Counted from the stretch's first letter, positions 23,601 to 31,975 are shown. The stretch is DNA of 64,000 nucleotides from Streptomyces roseofulvus (GCF_039534915.1 NZ_BAAAWE010000001.1:6200001-6264000); one strand, 5' to 3'. Made by a program: numbers and translations. Notes: a model not told the origin generated them from the sequence alone.

Positions 23601-24236
23601 ATGACGGAGACAGGACGGCAGTGGGTGGAGGGCTGGGCCGTGTGCCGGCGGATCGCCCGGCCGGTGGAGGTGCCCTGGGGGCTGCGCCTTGAGGTCGGGC
23701 AGCCGACCCAGAGGGTGCGCCACGTGCTCCTCGGCGCCGGCACGGACGCCGACACCGCGCGCGGCCTGATCGACTCGATCACCGAACCCACCACGGTCGT
23801 CAAGGCGTTCCTCTCCCAGGACGACATGGCCCCGTGGTTCCCGCCGCCCTGGGAGCCCGTCGACCCCTGCTTCCTGATGGCCGTCGACCTGCGCCCGTCG
23901 GCCGCGCGGACGCCGGAGGGGTACACCGCCACCGTCGAGACCGACGGCGGGCTCGTCTCGGTACGGGTCCGGAGCGCCGACGGTCGGCTCGCCGCGTCCG
24001 GCCTCGCCGGCCTGACCGACAGCGCCTGCGTCTACGACCAGATCGTCACCGAACCGGACCACCGCCGACGGGGCCTGGGGACGGTGGTGATGGGCGCCCT
24101 CACCGGCGCGGCGCTCGCGAAGGGCGTCTCCCAGGGCGTCCTGGGCGCGACCGTCCAGGGCCGCGCCCTCTACGAGACGCTCGGCTGGAAGGTGCTCGCA
24201 CCCCTGAACGGCTACGTCCACCGGCCCCGCGCCTGA
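23601..24236 (+). CDS. GNAT-family N-acetyltransferase (C-terminal domain)
   Basis: This is a 211-residue protein. The N-terminal ~100 residues (WVEGWAVCRRIARPVEVPWGLRLEVGQPTQRVRHVLLGAG) are not typical of GNAT and form an extra domain. The C-terminal half has the acetyl-CoA site IVTEPDHRRRGLGTVVMGALTGAA (RRRGLG near residue 160) and ALYETLGWKVLAPLNGYVH. I recall this fusion as a common streptomycete GNAT of unknown substrate. A further in-frame ATG lies 9 bases upstream, but the leaderless-type -10 at 23588 supports 23601. Confidence 0.88.
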   Translation: MTETGRQWVEGWAVCRRIARPVEVPWGLRLEVGQPTQRVRHVLLGAGTDADTARGLIDSITEPTTVVKAFLSQDDMAPWFPPPWEPVDPCFLMAVDLRPSAARTPEGYTATVETDGGLVSVRVRSADGRLAASGLAGLTDSACVYDQIVTEPDHRRRGLGTVVMGALTGAALAKGVSQGVLGATVQGRALYETLGWKVLAPLNGYVHRPRA

Positions 24237-24257
24237 GCGGCTTCCGCGCGGCTCCCG

Positions 24258-25355
24258 TCAACGGCCCCGCCGCTCCGTCGACGTGAGGGCCGCCTCGACC
24301 ACCGCCTCGACGCGGCCGCGCTGCTGCGCGGGGGTGGCCAGGGCGTCGGGCCGCAGGGTGTAGACCGTCCGGCGGTGCCGTTCGGTGCTCGCGAAGACGC
24401 CGCTGGTCCAGCCGCCGCTGGAGCCGGTCTTGCCCCAGATCCTGGTGCCGTTCAGCTCGATCCCCATCAGACCGCCCGCGCTGAAGCAGGCCGCGGCCGT
24501 GGGGCAGCTGGTGTTCTCGGGGGCGCTGGGCACCGTCGGCACCTCGAAGAGGTGCCGCTGCTGGGCCGGCGGGAGGAGCCGCCCGTCCAGCAGGGCACGC
24601 ATGAACGCGTCCAGGTCGGCCGCGGTGGACGTCAGCCCGCCCTCCGACCAGGCCCACGCTGTCGAGGGGTCCGTCGAGAGCCCGGTGTCGCGCAGGGCCA
24701 GCGGGCGCAGGATCCGCCGGTCGAGCTCACCGGCGAAGGAGCGGCCGGTGACCCGCTCCACCAGCAGCCCGGCGACGAAGCTGTTCAGCCCGTTGTACTG
24801 CTGGACGGTGCCGGGGGCCGGGGTGCGGCCGGGGCGGGCCTCGGCGTCCGCCGCGAAGGAGGCGGCCACCACCCCCTCCGGCCCGAGGGGGACCCGGGCC
24901 GGACGGGGCAGGTCGCTGGTGTGATCCAGCAGCTGGCGCACCGTCACGTCCGCGTACGCGGACGGGATCGACGTGGGCAGGTAGCGGCGGACGGGCTCGT
25001 CGATGCCGATCCGGTGCTCGGCGACCAGCTGGAGCACCAGGGCATCGGTGAAGATCTTGGTCACGCTGCCCACCGGGAAGCGCGCATCCGCCGCCACCGG
25101 TCCGGCCGTTCCGGTGTACGGGGTGGGCATGCCCCGGCCGCCGACCCGCACCAGGGCCGCGTCCGTCACCTCGTCGGGCAGAGTGGCCAGCAGTTCCCGC
25201 ACCGCGGTCGTGTCGCGGGCGGCGGGGACGTCATGGGAGACGACCGCGCCGGGCGCGGCCGTGGCCACGGGGGCGGCGGCCACGCCGGTGGCGAGTGCGG
25301 CCAGCGCCACGCAGGCGACGGTGAGGCGGCGGGCGGCACGGGGACCAGTGGTCAT
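24258..25355 (-). CDS. Secreted serine hydrolase, class C beta-lactamase/DD-peptidase fold
   Basis: The 365-residue protein has a Sec signal (RRLTVACVALAALATGVAAAPVATAAPG). Penicillin-recognising motifs are present: SVTK (SxxK nucleophile, near residue 97), QYNGLN in the Y-x-N position near residue 190, and KTGSSGG near residue 313. QLLDHTSDLPRP is typical of the D-alanyl-D-alanine carboxypeptidase/EstB branch. It acts outside the membrane. Peptidoglycan DD-peptidase or esterase function cannot be separated by eye. It is divergent from the secreted nuclease-like gene with a 253-base shared upstream region. Confidence 0.92.
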   Translation of the reverse strand: MTTGPRAARRLTVACVALAALATGVAAAPVATAAPGAVVSHDVPAARDTTAVRELLATLPDEVTDAALVRVGGRGMPTPYTGTAGPVAADARFPVGSVTKIFTDALVLQLVAEHRIGIDEPVRRYLPTSIPSAYADVTVRQLLDHTSDLPRPARVPLGPEGVVAASFAADAEARPGRTPAPGTVQQYNGLNSFVAGLLVERVTGRSFAGELDRRILRPLALRDTGLSTDPSTAWAWSEGGLTSTAADLDAFMRALLDGRLLPPAQQRHLFEVPTVPSAPENTSCPTAAACFSAGGLMGIELNGTRIWGKTGSSGGWTSGVFASTERHRRTVYTLRPDALATPAQQRGRVEAVVEAALTSTERRGR

Positions 25356-25608
25356 CGGTTGCTCCTGGGGACGGGCGGACGCTCGGATCGGCGCATGACC
25401 TGCGCTGGATCAACCTTCGCCCCCGCAGTGCCCGTTGAGCATCGGTGATCACCCTGAGGCCACCCGGAGCTCACCCCTGGTCCCCCTCCGGGTCCGGGCG
25501 GGGTCGGCGTGATCCGTGCACCTGGCCCGGGCCCGGGCCCGCCGAACATGACATGTCCACGCGCTGCTTAAGATCATCGTCTTTGCCGAGTTCGACACAA
25601 GGAAAGCG

Positions 25609-26829
25609 ATGAGAATACGCGGGATTCTGGCGGCCTTCGCGGTCGCCCTCTCGGTCGTCCTGATGGCCGGTCTGGCCCAGAGCGGGGCGGACCTGCTGCG
25701 GGCGGACCGCCCGGCGGTGACGCAGACGGAGCGCACGACGACGGACGCGGCGGCCGACGCCGGGCCCGGAACCCAGGTCCAGCTCCGGTCGGTCACCTTC
25801 AACATGTGCGGCGGCTACTGCAACAAGGGCGGCACCGACCTGCTGCAGCACGTCGAGAACGAGATCACCAGGTTCGCGCCGGTGCACCTGATCATGCTCC
25901 AGGAGGTGTGCTACTCGCAGTTCGAGTGGTTCCGGAGCAAGTACGCGGGCACCTATGAGTTCAGCTTCACGCCCCTGCTCACCAACTACCCGAGCTGTGG
26001 TCAGTCCAACTGTGCGGTGAACGAGGACAGCGACCCGAACAACGACGACAGGCGCTGCTGGGTCGGCCAGGTCCTCGGTGCCCGTGGGGCGCTGCTGGGC
26101 GCCAAGGACGAGATCCCCCTCGGCGGCGAGAGCCACCAGATCGACTCCAGCGGCAATCCCATCCCCCTGCCGCGGACGTTCAACGCCCTCTGCCATGACG
26201 TGGCCCTCACCGGCGTCCCCGGGAAGGTCAAGGGCTGCAGCGTGCACCTGCGCGCCTGGGACGACCCCGAGGGCGTCAACGACCGGGCCCGCTCCGCGCA
26301 GGCGGCGCGTCTCGCCTCCGAACTCGACGAGGACATCGACGCCGGCAAGGTCGTCGTGGTGGGCGGGGACTTCAACTCCGTGGCGCAGCCGCACAAGGGT
26401 CCGGCCCTGGACAGCTTCTACCGCCCCGAGGCCGCGCCGGGCGGGGGCATCGGCCGCTTCTACGAAGCCGACACCACCGACGACAGGGACCCCGACGGCA
26501 CCGGCCCCGACCCCGGCCTCTGGACCTTGCCGGAGCCGGACTGCGTCGCCCCCGCCACGACCTGCCGCAGCGGCGAGTCCACCACCCTCGACCTGTCCCC
26601 GCTCCAGGACGACCAGCGCAACAGCAAGATCGACCACCTCTTCTTCTCCGAGGCCACCACGACCGGCACGCTCAGCGGCGGTGTGTACCCCCTGTACTTC
26701 AGCGATGCCGCGCGCACGAAGATCACGTACAACAAGGCCGACGCCGCCAAGGACGCCAACGGCAAGTACCTGAAGCTGTCGGACCACGCCTTCTACCGCG
26801 GGTGGTCGACGGTCACCGTCGCACCCTGA
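25609..26829 (+). CDS. Secreted endonuclease/exonuclease/phosphatase (EEP) family protein
   Basis: The 406-residue protein has a signal or anchor helix (ILAAFAVALSVVLMAGLAQSG) followed by an EEP fold: SVTFNMCGGYC (Asn metal ligand, near residue 66), IMLQEVC (Glu, near residue 99), VVVGGDFNSVAQ (Asp/Asn, near residue 249), SKIDHLFFS and KLSDHAFYRGW (final Asp-His). Eight cysteines suggest disulfides and an extracellular location. The product may be a DNase or a phosphodiesterase; the substrate is not determined. AAGGAAA precedes the ATG. A very strong terminator follows. Confidence 0.92.
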   Translation: MRIRGILAAFAVALSVVLMAGLAQSGADLLRADRPAVTQTERTTTDAAADAGPGTQVQLRSVTFNMCGGYCNKGGTDLLQHVENEITRFAPVHLIMLQEVCYSQFEWFRSKYAGTYEFSFTPLLTNYPSCGQSNCAVNEDSDPNNDDRRCWVGQVLGARGALLGAKDEIPLGGESHQIDSSGNPIPLPRTFNALCHDVALTGVPGKVKGCSVHLRAWDDPEGVNDRARSAQAARLASELDEDIDAGKVVVVGGDFNSVAQPHKGPALDSFYRPEAAPGGGIGRFYEADTTDDRDPDGTGPDPGLWTLPEPDCVAPATTCRSGESTTLDLSPLQDDQRNSKIDHLFFSEATTTGTLSGGVYPLYFSDAARTKITYNKADAAKDANGKYLKLSDHAFYRGWSTVTVAP

Positions 26830-26838
26830 CCCTCCGGT

Positions 26839-26883
26839 GACGGACGGCCCGCGCCGCATGCCCTGCGGCGCGGGCCGTCCGTC
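26839..26883. terminator. 20-bp perfect bidirectional hairpin
   Basis: GACGGACGGCCCGCGCCGCA pairs completely with its complement around the 5-base loop TGCCC. It lies between convergent stops at 26829 and 26892. Confidence 0.92.
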
Positions 26884-26891
26884 GAGCGGCG

Positions 26892-27668
26892 TCAGTGCAC
26901 CGAGAAGCCGCCGTCGACGAAGAGCGAGTGGCCCGTGACGTACGCGGAGGCGCTGCTCGCGAGGAAGACGGCGGCGCCCGCGAAGTCCTCGGCCAGGCCG
27001 TTGCGGCCCACCATCGTGCGGGCCGCCAGCGCCGCGACCTTCTCCGGGTCCGAGGACAGCCGCCGGTTCAGCGCGGTCATCACGAAGCCGGGGACCAGCG
27101 TGTTGGCGGTGACGCCGTACGCGGACCACGCCTCCGCCTGCGAGCGCGCCAGCGACTCCAGCGCGCCCTTGGACACCCCGTACGCCCCGCTCTGCACGAA
27201 CGCCCGGTGCGCCTGCTGCGAGGTCACGTGGATGAACCGCCCGAAGCCGCGCTCGGCCATCCCCGGCCCGAACCGCTGCCCCAGCAGGAACGGCGCCTCC
27301 AGGTTCACCGTCATCGTGGTGTCCCAGACCTCCTCGCCGAGCTCGCCGAGGGGCGGACGGAGGTTGATCCCGGCCGAGTTGACCACGATGTCCGGCTCCC
27401 CGAACACCCCGGCCGCCGCCTCCGCGCCCGCCCTGATCCCCTCCCGGGTGCTCAGGTCCGCGCTCACCCAGCCGGCCCGGCAGCCGTCGGCCGTCAGCTC
27501 CTCGACGGTCGCGACGAGATCCGCCTCCTTGCGCGCCAGGACGACCACGCTCGCCCCCGCGCGCGCCAGCGCCCCCGCGATCGCCCGGCCGATGCCGGAG
27601 CTGCCGCCCGTGACCAGGGCGGTGCGGCCCTCCAGGGAGAAGAGGCCGGAGAGGTAGTCGGTTCCCAT
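26892..27668 (-). CDS. Short-chain dehydrogenase/reductase (classical SDR)
   Basis: The 258-residue classical SDR has a TGGSSGIGRA cofactor loop near residue 20, VNSAGIN near residue 96, and the catalytic triad Ser in HVTSQQAH near residue 148 with YGVSK near residue 161. PGFVMTALN and the C-terminal YVTGHSLFVDGG are typical of gluconate 5-dehydrogenase/3-oxoacyl-ACP reductase-like members. The ARKE after the second strand suggests NADP preference, which is a guess. It oxidises or reduces an unknown alcohol or ketone in the cytoplasm. A long inverted repeat lies upstream. Confidence 0.93.
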   Translation of the reverse strand: MGTDYLSGLFSLEGRTALVTGGSSGIGRAIAGALARAGASVVVLARKEADLVATVEELTADGCRAGWVSADLSTREGIRAGAEAAAGVFGEPDIVVNSAGINLRPPLGELGEEVWDTTMTVNLEAPFLLGQRFGPGMAERGFGRFIHVTSQQAHRAFVQSGAYGVSKGALESLARSQAEAWSAYGVTANTLVPGFVMTALNRRLSSDPEKVAALAARTMVGRNGLAEDFAGAAVFLASSASAYVTGHSLFVDGGFSVH

Positions 27669-27688
27669 GCGTGTCGCTCCTCAGGACG

Positions 27689-27734
27689 TGCGTGTACCGG
27701 CCCGCCCGTGCGCGGTAGGGGGCAGGTACACGCA
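27689..27734. promoter_or_regulatory. Inverted repeat TGCGTGTACC...GGTACACGCA upstream of the SDR gene
   Basis: Ten-base arms match perfectly across a 26-base gap, with further AGGA/TCCT pairing outside. It lies between the DUF397 stop and the SDR start. It may be a two-half-site operator for the SDR gene or a terminator of the upstream pair. Confidence 0.4.
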
Positions 27735-27752
27735 TCCTGACACAGCCGCGCG

Positions 27753-27992
27753 TCAGGCGAGCTGGGCGACGAACTCCGTCCAGGCGGCCGGCGCCACGGT
27801 GAACTGGGGGCCGTCCGGGACCTTGGAGTCGCGGACGTGGACGGTGGAGGGGCAAGCCGCGACCTCGACGCAGTCACCGTCGCCGCTGCTGCTGTAGCTG
27901 GACTTGTGCCAGGAGAGGGCGACTTCTACGCAGTCGTCGCCGCTGCCGCTGCTGTAGCTGCTCTTGAACCAGACCAGGTCAGTGGTGCTCAT
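27753..27992 (-). CDS. Tandem DUF397 protein
   Basis: This is a 79-residue protein with two copies of the DUF397 opening: WFKSSYSSGSGDDCVEVAL (residues 8-26) and WHKSSYSSSGDGDCVEVAA (28-46). Only the second continues into the full domain (VHVRDSKVPDGPQFTVAPAAWTEF). DUF397 proteins pair with XRE/DUF5753 regulators; in S. coelicolor the WhiJ/AbaA-like loci with this gene content affect development and antibiotic production. ATG at 27992 overlaps the stop of the regulator by 4 bases, so they are made together. The duplication of the first 19 residues is unusual. Confidence 0.92.
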   Translation of the reverse strand: MSTTDLVWFKSSYSSGSGDDCVEVALSWHKSSYSSSGDGDCVEVAACPSTVHVRDSKVPDGPQFTVAPAAWTEFVAQLA

Positions 27993-28822
27993 AGTGCTCC
28001 TCGGATCTCCCGCAACAAGCCCACGGATGCCTCTGCAGACAGGGCCTGTGCTCGCATCCTGGCATACCGCTGCTGGAGGATGCTGACCACTTTGAGGTCG
28101 GAGAACAGCTGGCCGGTCTCCTGGCCTTCGCAGTACGCGTACCACGCGTTCTCCTCGGTCTCCAGGAGGCGCAGGGGACCGCCGAGGCCAGCGTGGTAGC
28201 CGCGAGACTGCGGCATGATCTGGATGTCGATGTTGCGGCGTTCGCCGAGCGCGAGGATGTGGTCGATCTGCTCCCGCATGACCTCCGCGCTGGCCACCTG
28301 GCGACGCACGGCGTGTTCCTCGATGGTGAAGCTGTAGATCGTTTCCGGGCGGTCGGTGAGGATGCTCGCCCGCTCGACACGTGTGACCAGGTTCGACTCG
28401 ATCTTGTCGTCGCTCATCGCCGGGATCTGCTTCTCGAAGAGTGTCCGGGCGTACGCCGGCGTTTGGAACAGGCCCGGGACCATCCGGCTCTCGAAGGTGT
28501 ACAGCGTCACCGCGAGCGGCTCCAGCTCCGCCCACTCCTCGAACCACTTCGCCAGCCCCGCCTTGCGCGTCAGATGCTTCGCCGCCGCCCGGATCACCCC
28601 GAACGCGTCCAGCACCTCCTCCGCCTTGTCCACGAACTTCTTCGACGGCACGCGTCGGCCCTGCTCGATCGACGCGACCATGGGGACCGAGTAGCCCACC
28701 TTCGGCGCGAACTGTTCCTGCGTCAGCCCCGCTCGTCTGCGGAAGGCCTTGACCACTTCCCCGAAAGCCTTCAGGCTCTCCGAAGTCTCCGGTTCGCTTC
28801 CCTTGGGAACGTCGTCCGCCAC
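27989..28822 (-). CDS. XRE-family regulator with DUF5753 domain (WhiJ-like)
   Basis: The 277-residue protein has an N-terminal helix-turn-helix (LTQEQFAPKVGYSVPMVASIEQGRRVPS, about residues 33-60). The rest is a DUF5753 domain: WFEEWAELEPLAVTLYTFESRMVPGLFQTPAYAR, then RQVASAEVMREQIDHIL and the IDIQIMPQSRGYHAGLGG segment. It binds DNA and is thought to be modulated by the partner DUF397 protein. It is divergent from the anti-sigma-like ATPase gene with a 147-base intergenic region, the usual geometry of the abaA/whiJ-like triad. Autoregulation of that shared region is likely by family analogy. Confidence 0.94.
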   Translation of the reverse strand: MADDVPKGSEPETSESLKAFGEVVKAFRRRAGLTQEQFAPKVGYSVPMVASIEQGRRVPSKKFVDKAEEVLDAFGVIRAAAKHLTRKAGLAKWFEEWAELEPLAVTLYTFESRMVPGLFQTPAYARTLFEKQIPAMSDDKIESNLVTRVERASILTDRPETIYSFTIEEHAVRRQVASAEVMREQIDHILALGERRNIDIQIMPQSRGYHAGLGGPLRLLETEENAWYAYCEGQETGQLFSDLKVVSILQQRYARMRAQALSAEASVGLLREIRGAL

Positions 28823-28969
28823 CCCGCCACCTCCCGCACCGCGTGCTCGCGTTGAACCCGTCCAGGTTCACGGAACGTCACCGGTACAGTCCAGCGAGCC
28901 GACCCGTACAACCGCTCAGTACGAGTCGAGTAGCTGGGAACTCGCCATGATCGCAGCGAAATTGGCCGC

Positions 28970-29413
28970 ATGACGACTCCTCTGGTGCGCAAACGACCCG
29001 TCACCGTACGTATGTTCGCGCAACGCTTCAGCTCCACCCCGCGCGGCGCCCGCCTCGCCCGCCGTCTGGCCTTGCACCAACTCCACCAGTGGGGCGTTCC
29101 GTACGGCGCCGAGCTGTCCGACTCCGCCGCGGTGATCGTGGCCGAGCTGGCGGCCAACGCGGTGCTTCACGGGCGCGTCCCGGGGCGGGACTGCGAGCTG
29201 GCGCTGCTGTACTCGCCCGGGCTGCTGCTGCGGATCGACGTCTCCGACACCCGGGGCGAGCGGCGGCCGGAGCGCGGGATGGCGGCGGGGCCGCTGGACG
29301 AGGGCGGGCGGGGGCTGCTGCTCGTCGGGGCGCTGGCCTCGCGGTGGGAGGTGCTCGACCGCGTACCGGTCGGGAAGACGGTACGGGCCGAGCTGGACCT
29401 CAGAAGGGTGTGA
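28970..29413 (+). CDS. RsbW/SpoIIAB-like ATP-binding anti-sigma regulatory protein
   Basis: The 147-residue GHKL ATPase has an N-box ELAANAVLHG (near residue 59), IDVSDTRGE (G1, near residue 90) and GGRGLLLVGALASRW (G2, near residue 112). Such proteins act as anti-sigma factors or serine kinases. Streptomyces has dozens, often next to XRE and DUF397 genes as here. The start ATG is near a region without a clear ribosome binding site. Its last 14 bases overlap the remnant reading frame on the minus strand. Confidence 0.92.
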   Translation: MTTPLVRKRPVTVRMFAQRFSSTPRGARLARRLALHQLHQWGVPYGAELSDSAAVIVAELAANAVLHGRVPGRDCELALLYSPGLLLRIDVSDTRGERRPERGMAAGPLDEGGRGLLLVGALASRWEVLDRVPVGKTVRAELDLRRV

Positions 29414-29666
29414 CGGTCTCCCACCTCGTTCCCAGGAAGTCGGTGTGCGGCCTGAGTTGCACGGAGTCGGGCCCCGGCCGGCCGTCGAGCATCCTCGGCC
29501 CGTGGGAGACGCCCAGGCAGGTGAAGACGAGTGAGTCGCCCAGGACCGAGCCCAGCCATCGGGTGCCGGGATCCTCCCGGTTCCCCAGGGTCACCGTGCC
29601 CGCCTGGTAGTCGTCGGCGAGGCACTTGTCGCCGGCGTCGTTGGCCCTCGGCTGGAGCGAGCGCAA
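29400..29666 (-). pseudogene. Remnant of a small lectin/beta-trefoil-like protein (possible)
   Basis: An open minus-strand frame of about 88 codons encodes GDKCLADDYQAGTVTLGN...FTCLGVSHGPRMLDGR...GTRWETVTPF. It has the W/C/G pattern of a short beta-trefoil-like domain and looks protein-like, unlike the usual antisense frames here. There is no ATG or GTG start, only a TTG at 29666. The frame begins directly at the terminator of the EF-G paralogue and overlaps the end of the anti-sigma gene. I interpret it as a 5'-truncated gene; a real TTG-started gene is the alternative. Confidence 0.4.
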
Positions 29667-29671
29667 CTCGC

Positions 29672-29715
29672 GCCGTGGGCCCGCTCGTTGACCGTTCAAG
29701 GAGCGGGCCCACGGC
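29672..29715 (-). terminator. 15-bp hairpin after the EF-G paralogue gene
   Basis: GCCGTGGGCCCGCTC pairs exactly with GAGCGGGCCCACGGC across a 14-base loop. It lies within 10 bases of the stop at 29723. Confidence 0.85.
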
Positions 29716-29722
29716 AGTGGGG

Positions 29723-31723
29723 TCACGGGGCCGGGGCGTAGCCGGCCGGGCGGGTGGTGAAGGTGCCGCGGCCCTGGGTGCGGCCGCGGAGGCGGGTCGC
29801 GTAGCCGAAGAGCTCGGCCAGCGGGACCGTCGCCGTCACCACCGACGTACCGCCGCGGACCTCGGAGTCCGTGACCCGGCCCCGGCGGGACGCGAGGTCG
29901 CCGAGGACCGTGCCGACGGAGTCGGCGGGCACGGTGACCGTCACGTCCGCCACCGGTTCGAGCAGCGTCAGGACGCTCGACCGGAGGGCCTCGCGGAGCG
30001 CGAAGCGGCCGGCGGCGCGGAACGCCGGCTCGGACGAGTCCTTCGGGTGGGTCGCCCCGTCGGTCAGCGTGACGCGGACGCCCGTCACCGGGTGGCCGCC
30101 GAGCGGGCCGTCGACGAGCGCGTCCCGGCAGCCGGCCTCGACCGCGCGGACGTACTCCTGCGGGACCCGCCCGCCCGTCACCGTGGACGTGAACACGAAC
30201 TCCTCCTCCCCGTCCAGCGGCTGGACGTCGATGACGACATGGGCGAACTGGCCCGCGCCGCCGTCCTGTTTGACGTGCCGGTAGAGCACTCCCGTCACTC
30301 CCTCCGTCACCGTCTCGCGGTACGCGACCTGCGGGCGGCCGGCCGTGACCTCCAGGCCGCGCTCGCGCCGCAGCTTCTCCACCGCGACCTCCAGGTGCAG
30401 TTCGCCGAGGCCCGACAGCACGGTCTGGCCCGTCTCCGGGTCGGCCCGCACCACCAGCGACGGGTCCTCCTCGGCGAGCCGGGCGAGGGCCGTCGCCAGC
30501 CGGCCGGTGTCGGTGGACCGGCGCGCCTCCACGGCCACCGAGACCACCGGGGCGGCGGGCACCGGCGGTTCGAGGACGACCGGCGCCTCCGGGGCGCACA
30601 GCGTGGCCCCGGCGCGGACGGTCTTCGGGCCGACCACGGCGACGATGTCCCCGGCGAGGCCGACGGGCACGTCCACCGTCCGGTCGGCCTGCACGAGCAG
30701 GACGCGGGAGATCCGCTCGGTCCGGCCGGTGGCCGTGTCGAGCACGGTGGAACCCTGTCGGAGGGTGCCCGCGTAGACGCGGACGTACGTCATCCGGCCG
30801 GTCGGCGCCGCGCTCACCTTGAACGCGAGCGCGACGAGCGGCGCGTCCCGATCGGCCGCCCGCCCGCCCCCGCCGACCGGAGGCCGGTCGGCGGGGGCGG
30901 GCAGATAGGCGACGACCGCGTCCAGGAGCGGTTCCACCCCGCGGTCGCGGTACGCCGCACCGCACAGCACCACCACGGCGGTGCCCGCCAGGGTCAGCTC
31001 CCGCAGGGCCCGGACCAGCGTCCCCGCCGCCAGCGAGCCCGTCACGCAGAACTCGTCCAGGGCGTCGGGGTGCAGCTCCGCCACCGCCTCCTCCAGCAGG
31101 CGCCGGCGGCGTACCGCCTCGTCGCGCACGCCCGCCGGGACCTCCGTCTCGGCCCGGACGCCGTCCTCCCACGCGTACGCCCGCATCCGGACGAGGTCCA
31201 CGACGCCCCGGAAGCCGTCCTCCCGGCCGAGGGGCAGCTGGACGGGGAGCGGGACGGTGCCGAGGCGGTCCCGGATCGAGTCGACGGCCGCGTCCAGGTC
31301 GGCGCCGGCCCGGTCCATCTTGTTGACGAACGCGATCCGGGGGACGCCGTACCGGTCGGCCTGCCGCCACACCGACTCGCTCTGCGGCTCGACGCCCGCG
31401 ACCGCGTCGAAGACGGCCACGGCGCCGTCGAGGACGCGGAGCGCGCGCTCGACCTCGTCGGAGAAGTCGACGTGGCCGGGTGTGTCGATGAGCGTGAGCC
31501 GGTGACCGGCCCAGGAGCAGGTGACGGCGGCGGAGGAGATGGTGATGCCGCGCTCCCGCTCCTGCGGGTCGAAGTCGGTGACGGTGGTGCCCTCGTGGAC
31601 CTCGCCCCGCTTGTGGACGGCGCCGGTCAGGAAGAGGATCCGCTCGGTCACGGTCGTCTTGCCCGCGTCGACGTGGGCGAGGATGCCGAGGTTGCGGACC
31701 TGGGTGTTCGGGAGGGAGCGCAC
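29723..31723 (-). CDS. Elongation factor G-like translational GTPase (FusA paralogue)
   Basis: The 666-residue protein has GTPase motifs AHVDAGKTT (near residue 16), DTPGHVDFS (near residue 80) and FVNKMDRAG (near residue 134). EF-G domains II-V follow (GELHLEVAVEKLRRE in domain III, YRHVKQDGGAGQFAHV and the RRGRVTDSE region in domains IV-V). It is shorter than housekeeping EF-G (about 700 aa) and lies far from rpsL/rpsG. It is therefore a paralogue of the kind also known as FusA2 or as ribosome-protection-like proteins; tetracycline-type protection is possible but not shown. GTG at 31723 has AAAGG upstream. A short leader peptide with its own good ribosome binding site precedes it by 99 bases. 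Confidence 0.92.
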   Translation of the reverse strand: MRSLPNTQVRNLGILAHVDAGKTTVTERILFLTGAVHKRGEVHEGTTVTDFDPQERERGITISSAAVTCSWAGHRLTLIDTPGHVDFSDEVERALRVLDGAVAVFDAVAGVEPQSESVWRQADRYGVPRIAFVNKMDRAGADLDAAVDSIRDRLGTVPLPVQLPLGREDGFRGVVDLVRMRAYAWEDGVRAETEVPAGVRDEAVRRRRLLEEAVAELHPDALDEFCVTGSLAAGTLVRALRELTLAGTAVVVLCGAAYRDRGVEPLLDAVVAYLPAPADRPPVGGGGRAADRDAPLVALAFKVSAAPTGRMTYVRVYAGTLRQGSTVLDTATGRTERISRVLLVQADRTVDVPVGLAGDIVAVVGPKTVRAGATLCAPEAPVVLEPPVPAAPVVSVAVEARRSTDTGRLATALARLAEEDPSLVVRADPETGQTVLSGLGELHLEVAVEKLRRERGLEVTAGRPQVAYRETVTEGVTGVLYRHVKQDGGAGQFAHVVIDVQPLDGEEEFVFTSTVTGGRVPQEYVRAVEAGCRDALVDGPLGGHPVTGVRVTLTDGATHPKDSSEPAFRAAGRFALREALRSSVLTLLEPVADVTVTVPADSVGTVLGDLASRRGRVTDSEVRGGTSVVTATVPLAELFGYATRLRGRTQGRGTFTTRPAGYAPAP

Positions 31724-31770
31724 GGTGATGTGCCTTTCGCTGCTGCGGAGAAGAGAACAGGGCAGCGCGA

Positions 31771-31786
31771 TTCCCGGACGCGGGAA
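31771..31786 (-). other. Short hairpin between leader peptide and EF-G-like gene
   Basis: TTCCCG and CGGGAA flank a 4-base loop, midway between the leader-peptide stop (31823) and the GTG at 31721-31723. It is a candidate attenuator element. Confidence 0.35.
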
Positions 31787-31822
31787 GGCGTCAGCGGGCC
31801 TGCGATGACGGGCGCGCAGCCG

Positions 31823-31903
31823 TCACCGGCAGGCGGAAGAGGCGAGGATCACGTCGTACCGGCGGGCACGGGGGAGGACGGCGACGGCGTACTGGTGACG
31901 CAT
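31823..31903 (-). CDS. 26-aa putative leader peptide upstream of the EF-G paralogue
   Basis: An ATG with GGGGGGAG six bases upstream opens a 26-codon frame that ends ARRYDVILASSACR. The Arg-rich stretch followed by D-x-x-L-x-SSAC-R resembles the actinobacterial leader peptides that end in an SSALC-type motif and sense cysteine supply by attenuation. That likeness is from memory. It is followed by 99 bases with a small hairpin and then the EF-G-like gene. A promoter-like TACACT lies about 70 bases upstream. The long stretch 31724-32126 holds nothing else I can support apart from the divergent promoter for the 32127 gene. Confidence 0.6.
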   Translation of the reverse strand: MRHQYAVAVLPRARRYDVILASSACR

Positions 31904-31969
31904 GGTCGGCTCCCCCCGGGTCGGTCGAACGGCTCGCTGCGGCGCGCCGGTCCGGTGCGCCGTGACGGG

Positions 31970-31975
31970 AGTGTA
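31970..31975 (-). promoter_or_regulatory. -10-like TACACT for the leader peptide/EF-G transcript
   Basis: TACACT on the minus strand has CTGTCG-type sequence about 17 bases upstream. Transcription would begin roughly 60 bases before the leader-peptide ATG. Confidence 0.45.

Noticed and set aside
29723..31723. Calling the EF-G paralogue a tetracycline resistance protein
   Set aside because: Motifs are those of EF-G-like GTPases in general; the domain-IV loop residues that define Tet(M)-type proteins cannot be judged by eye.
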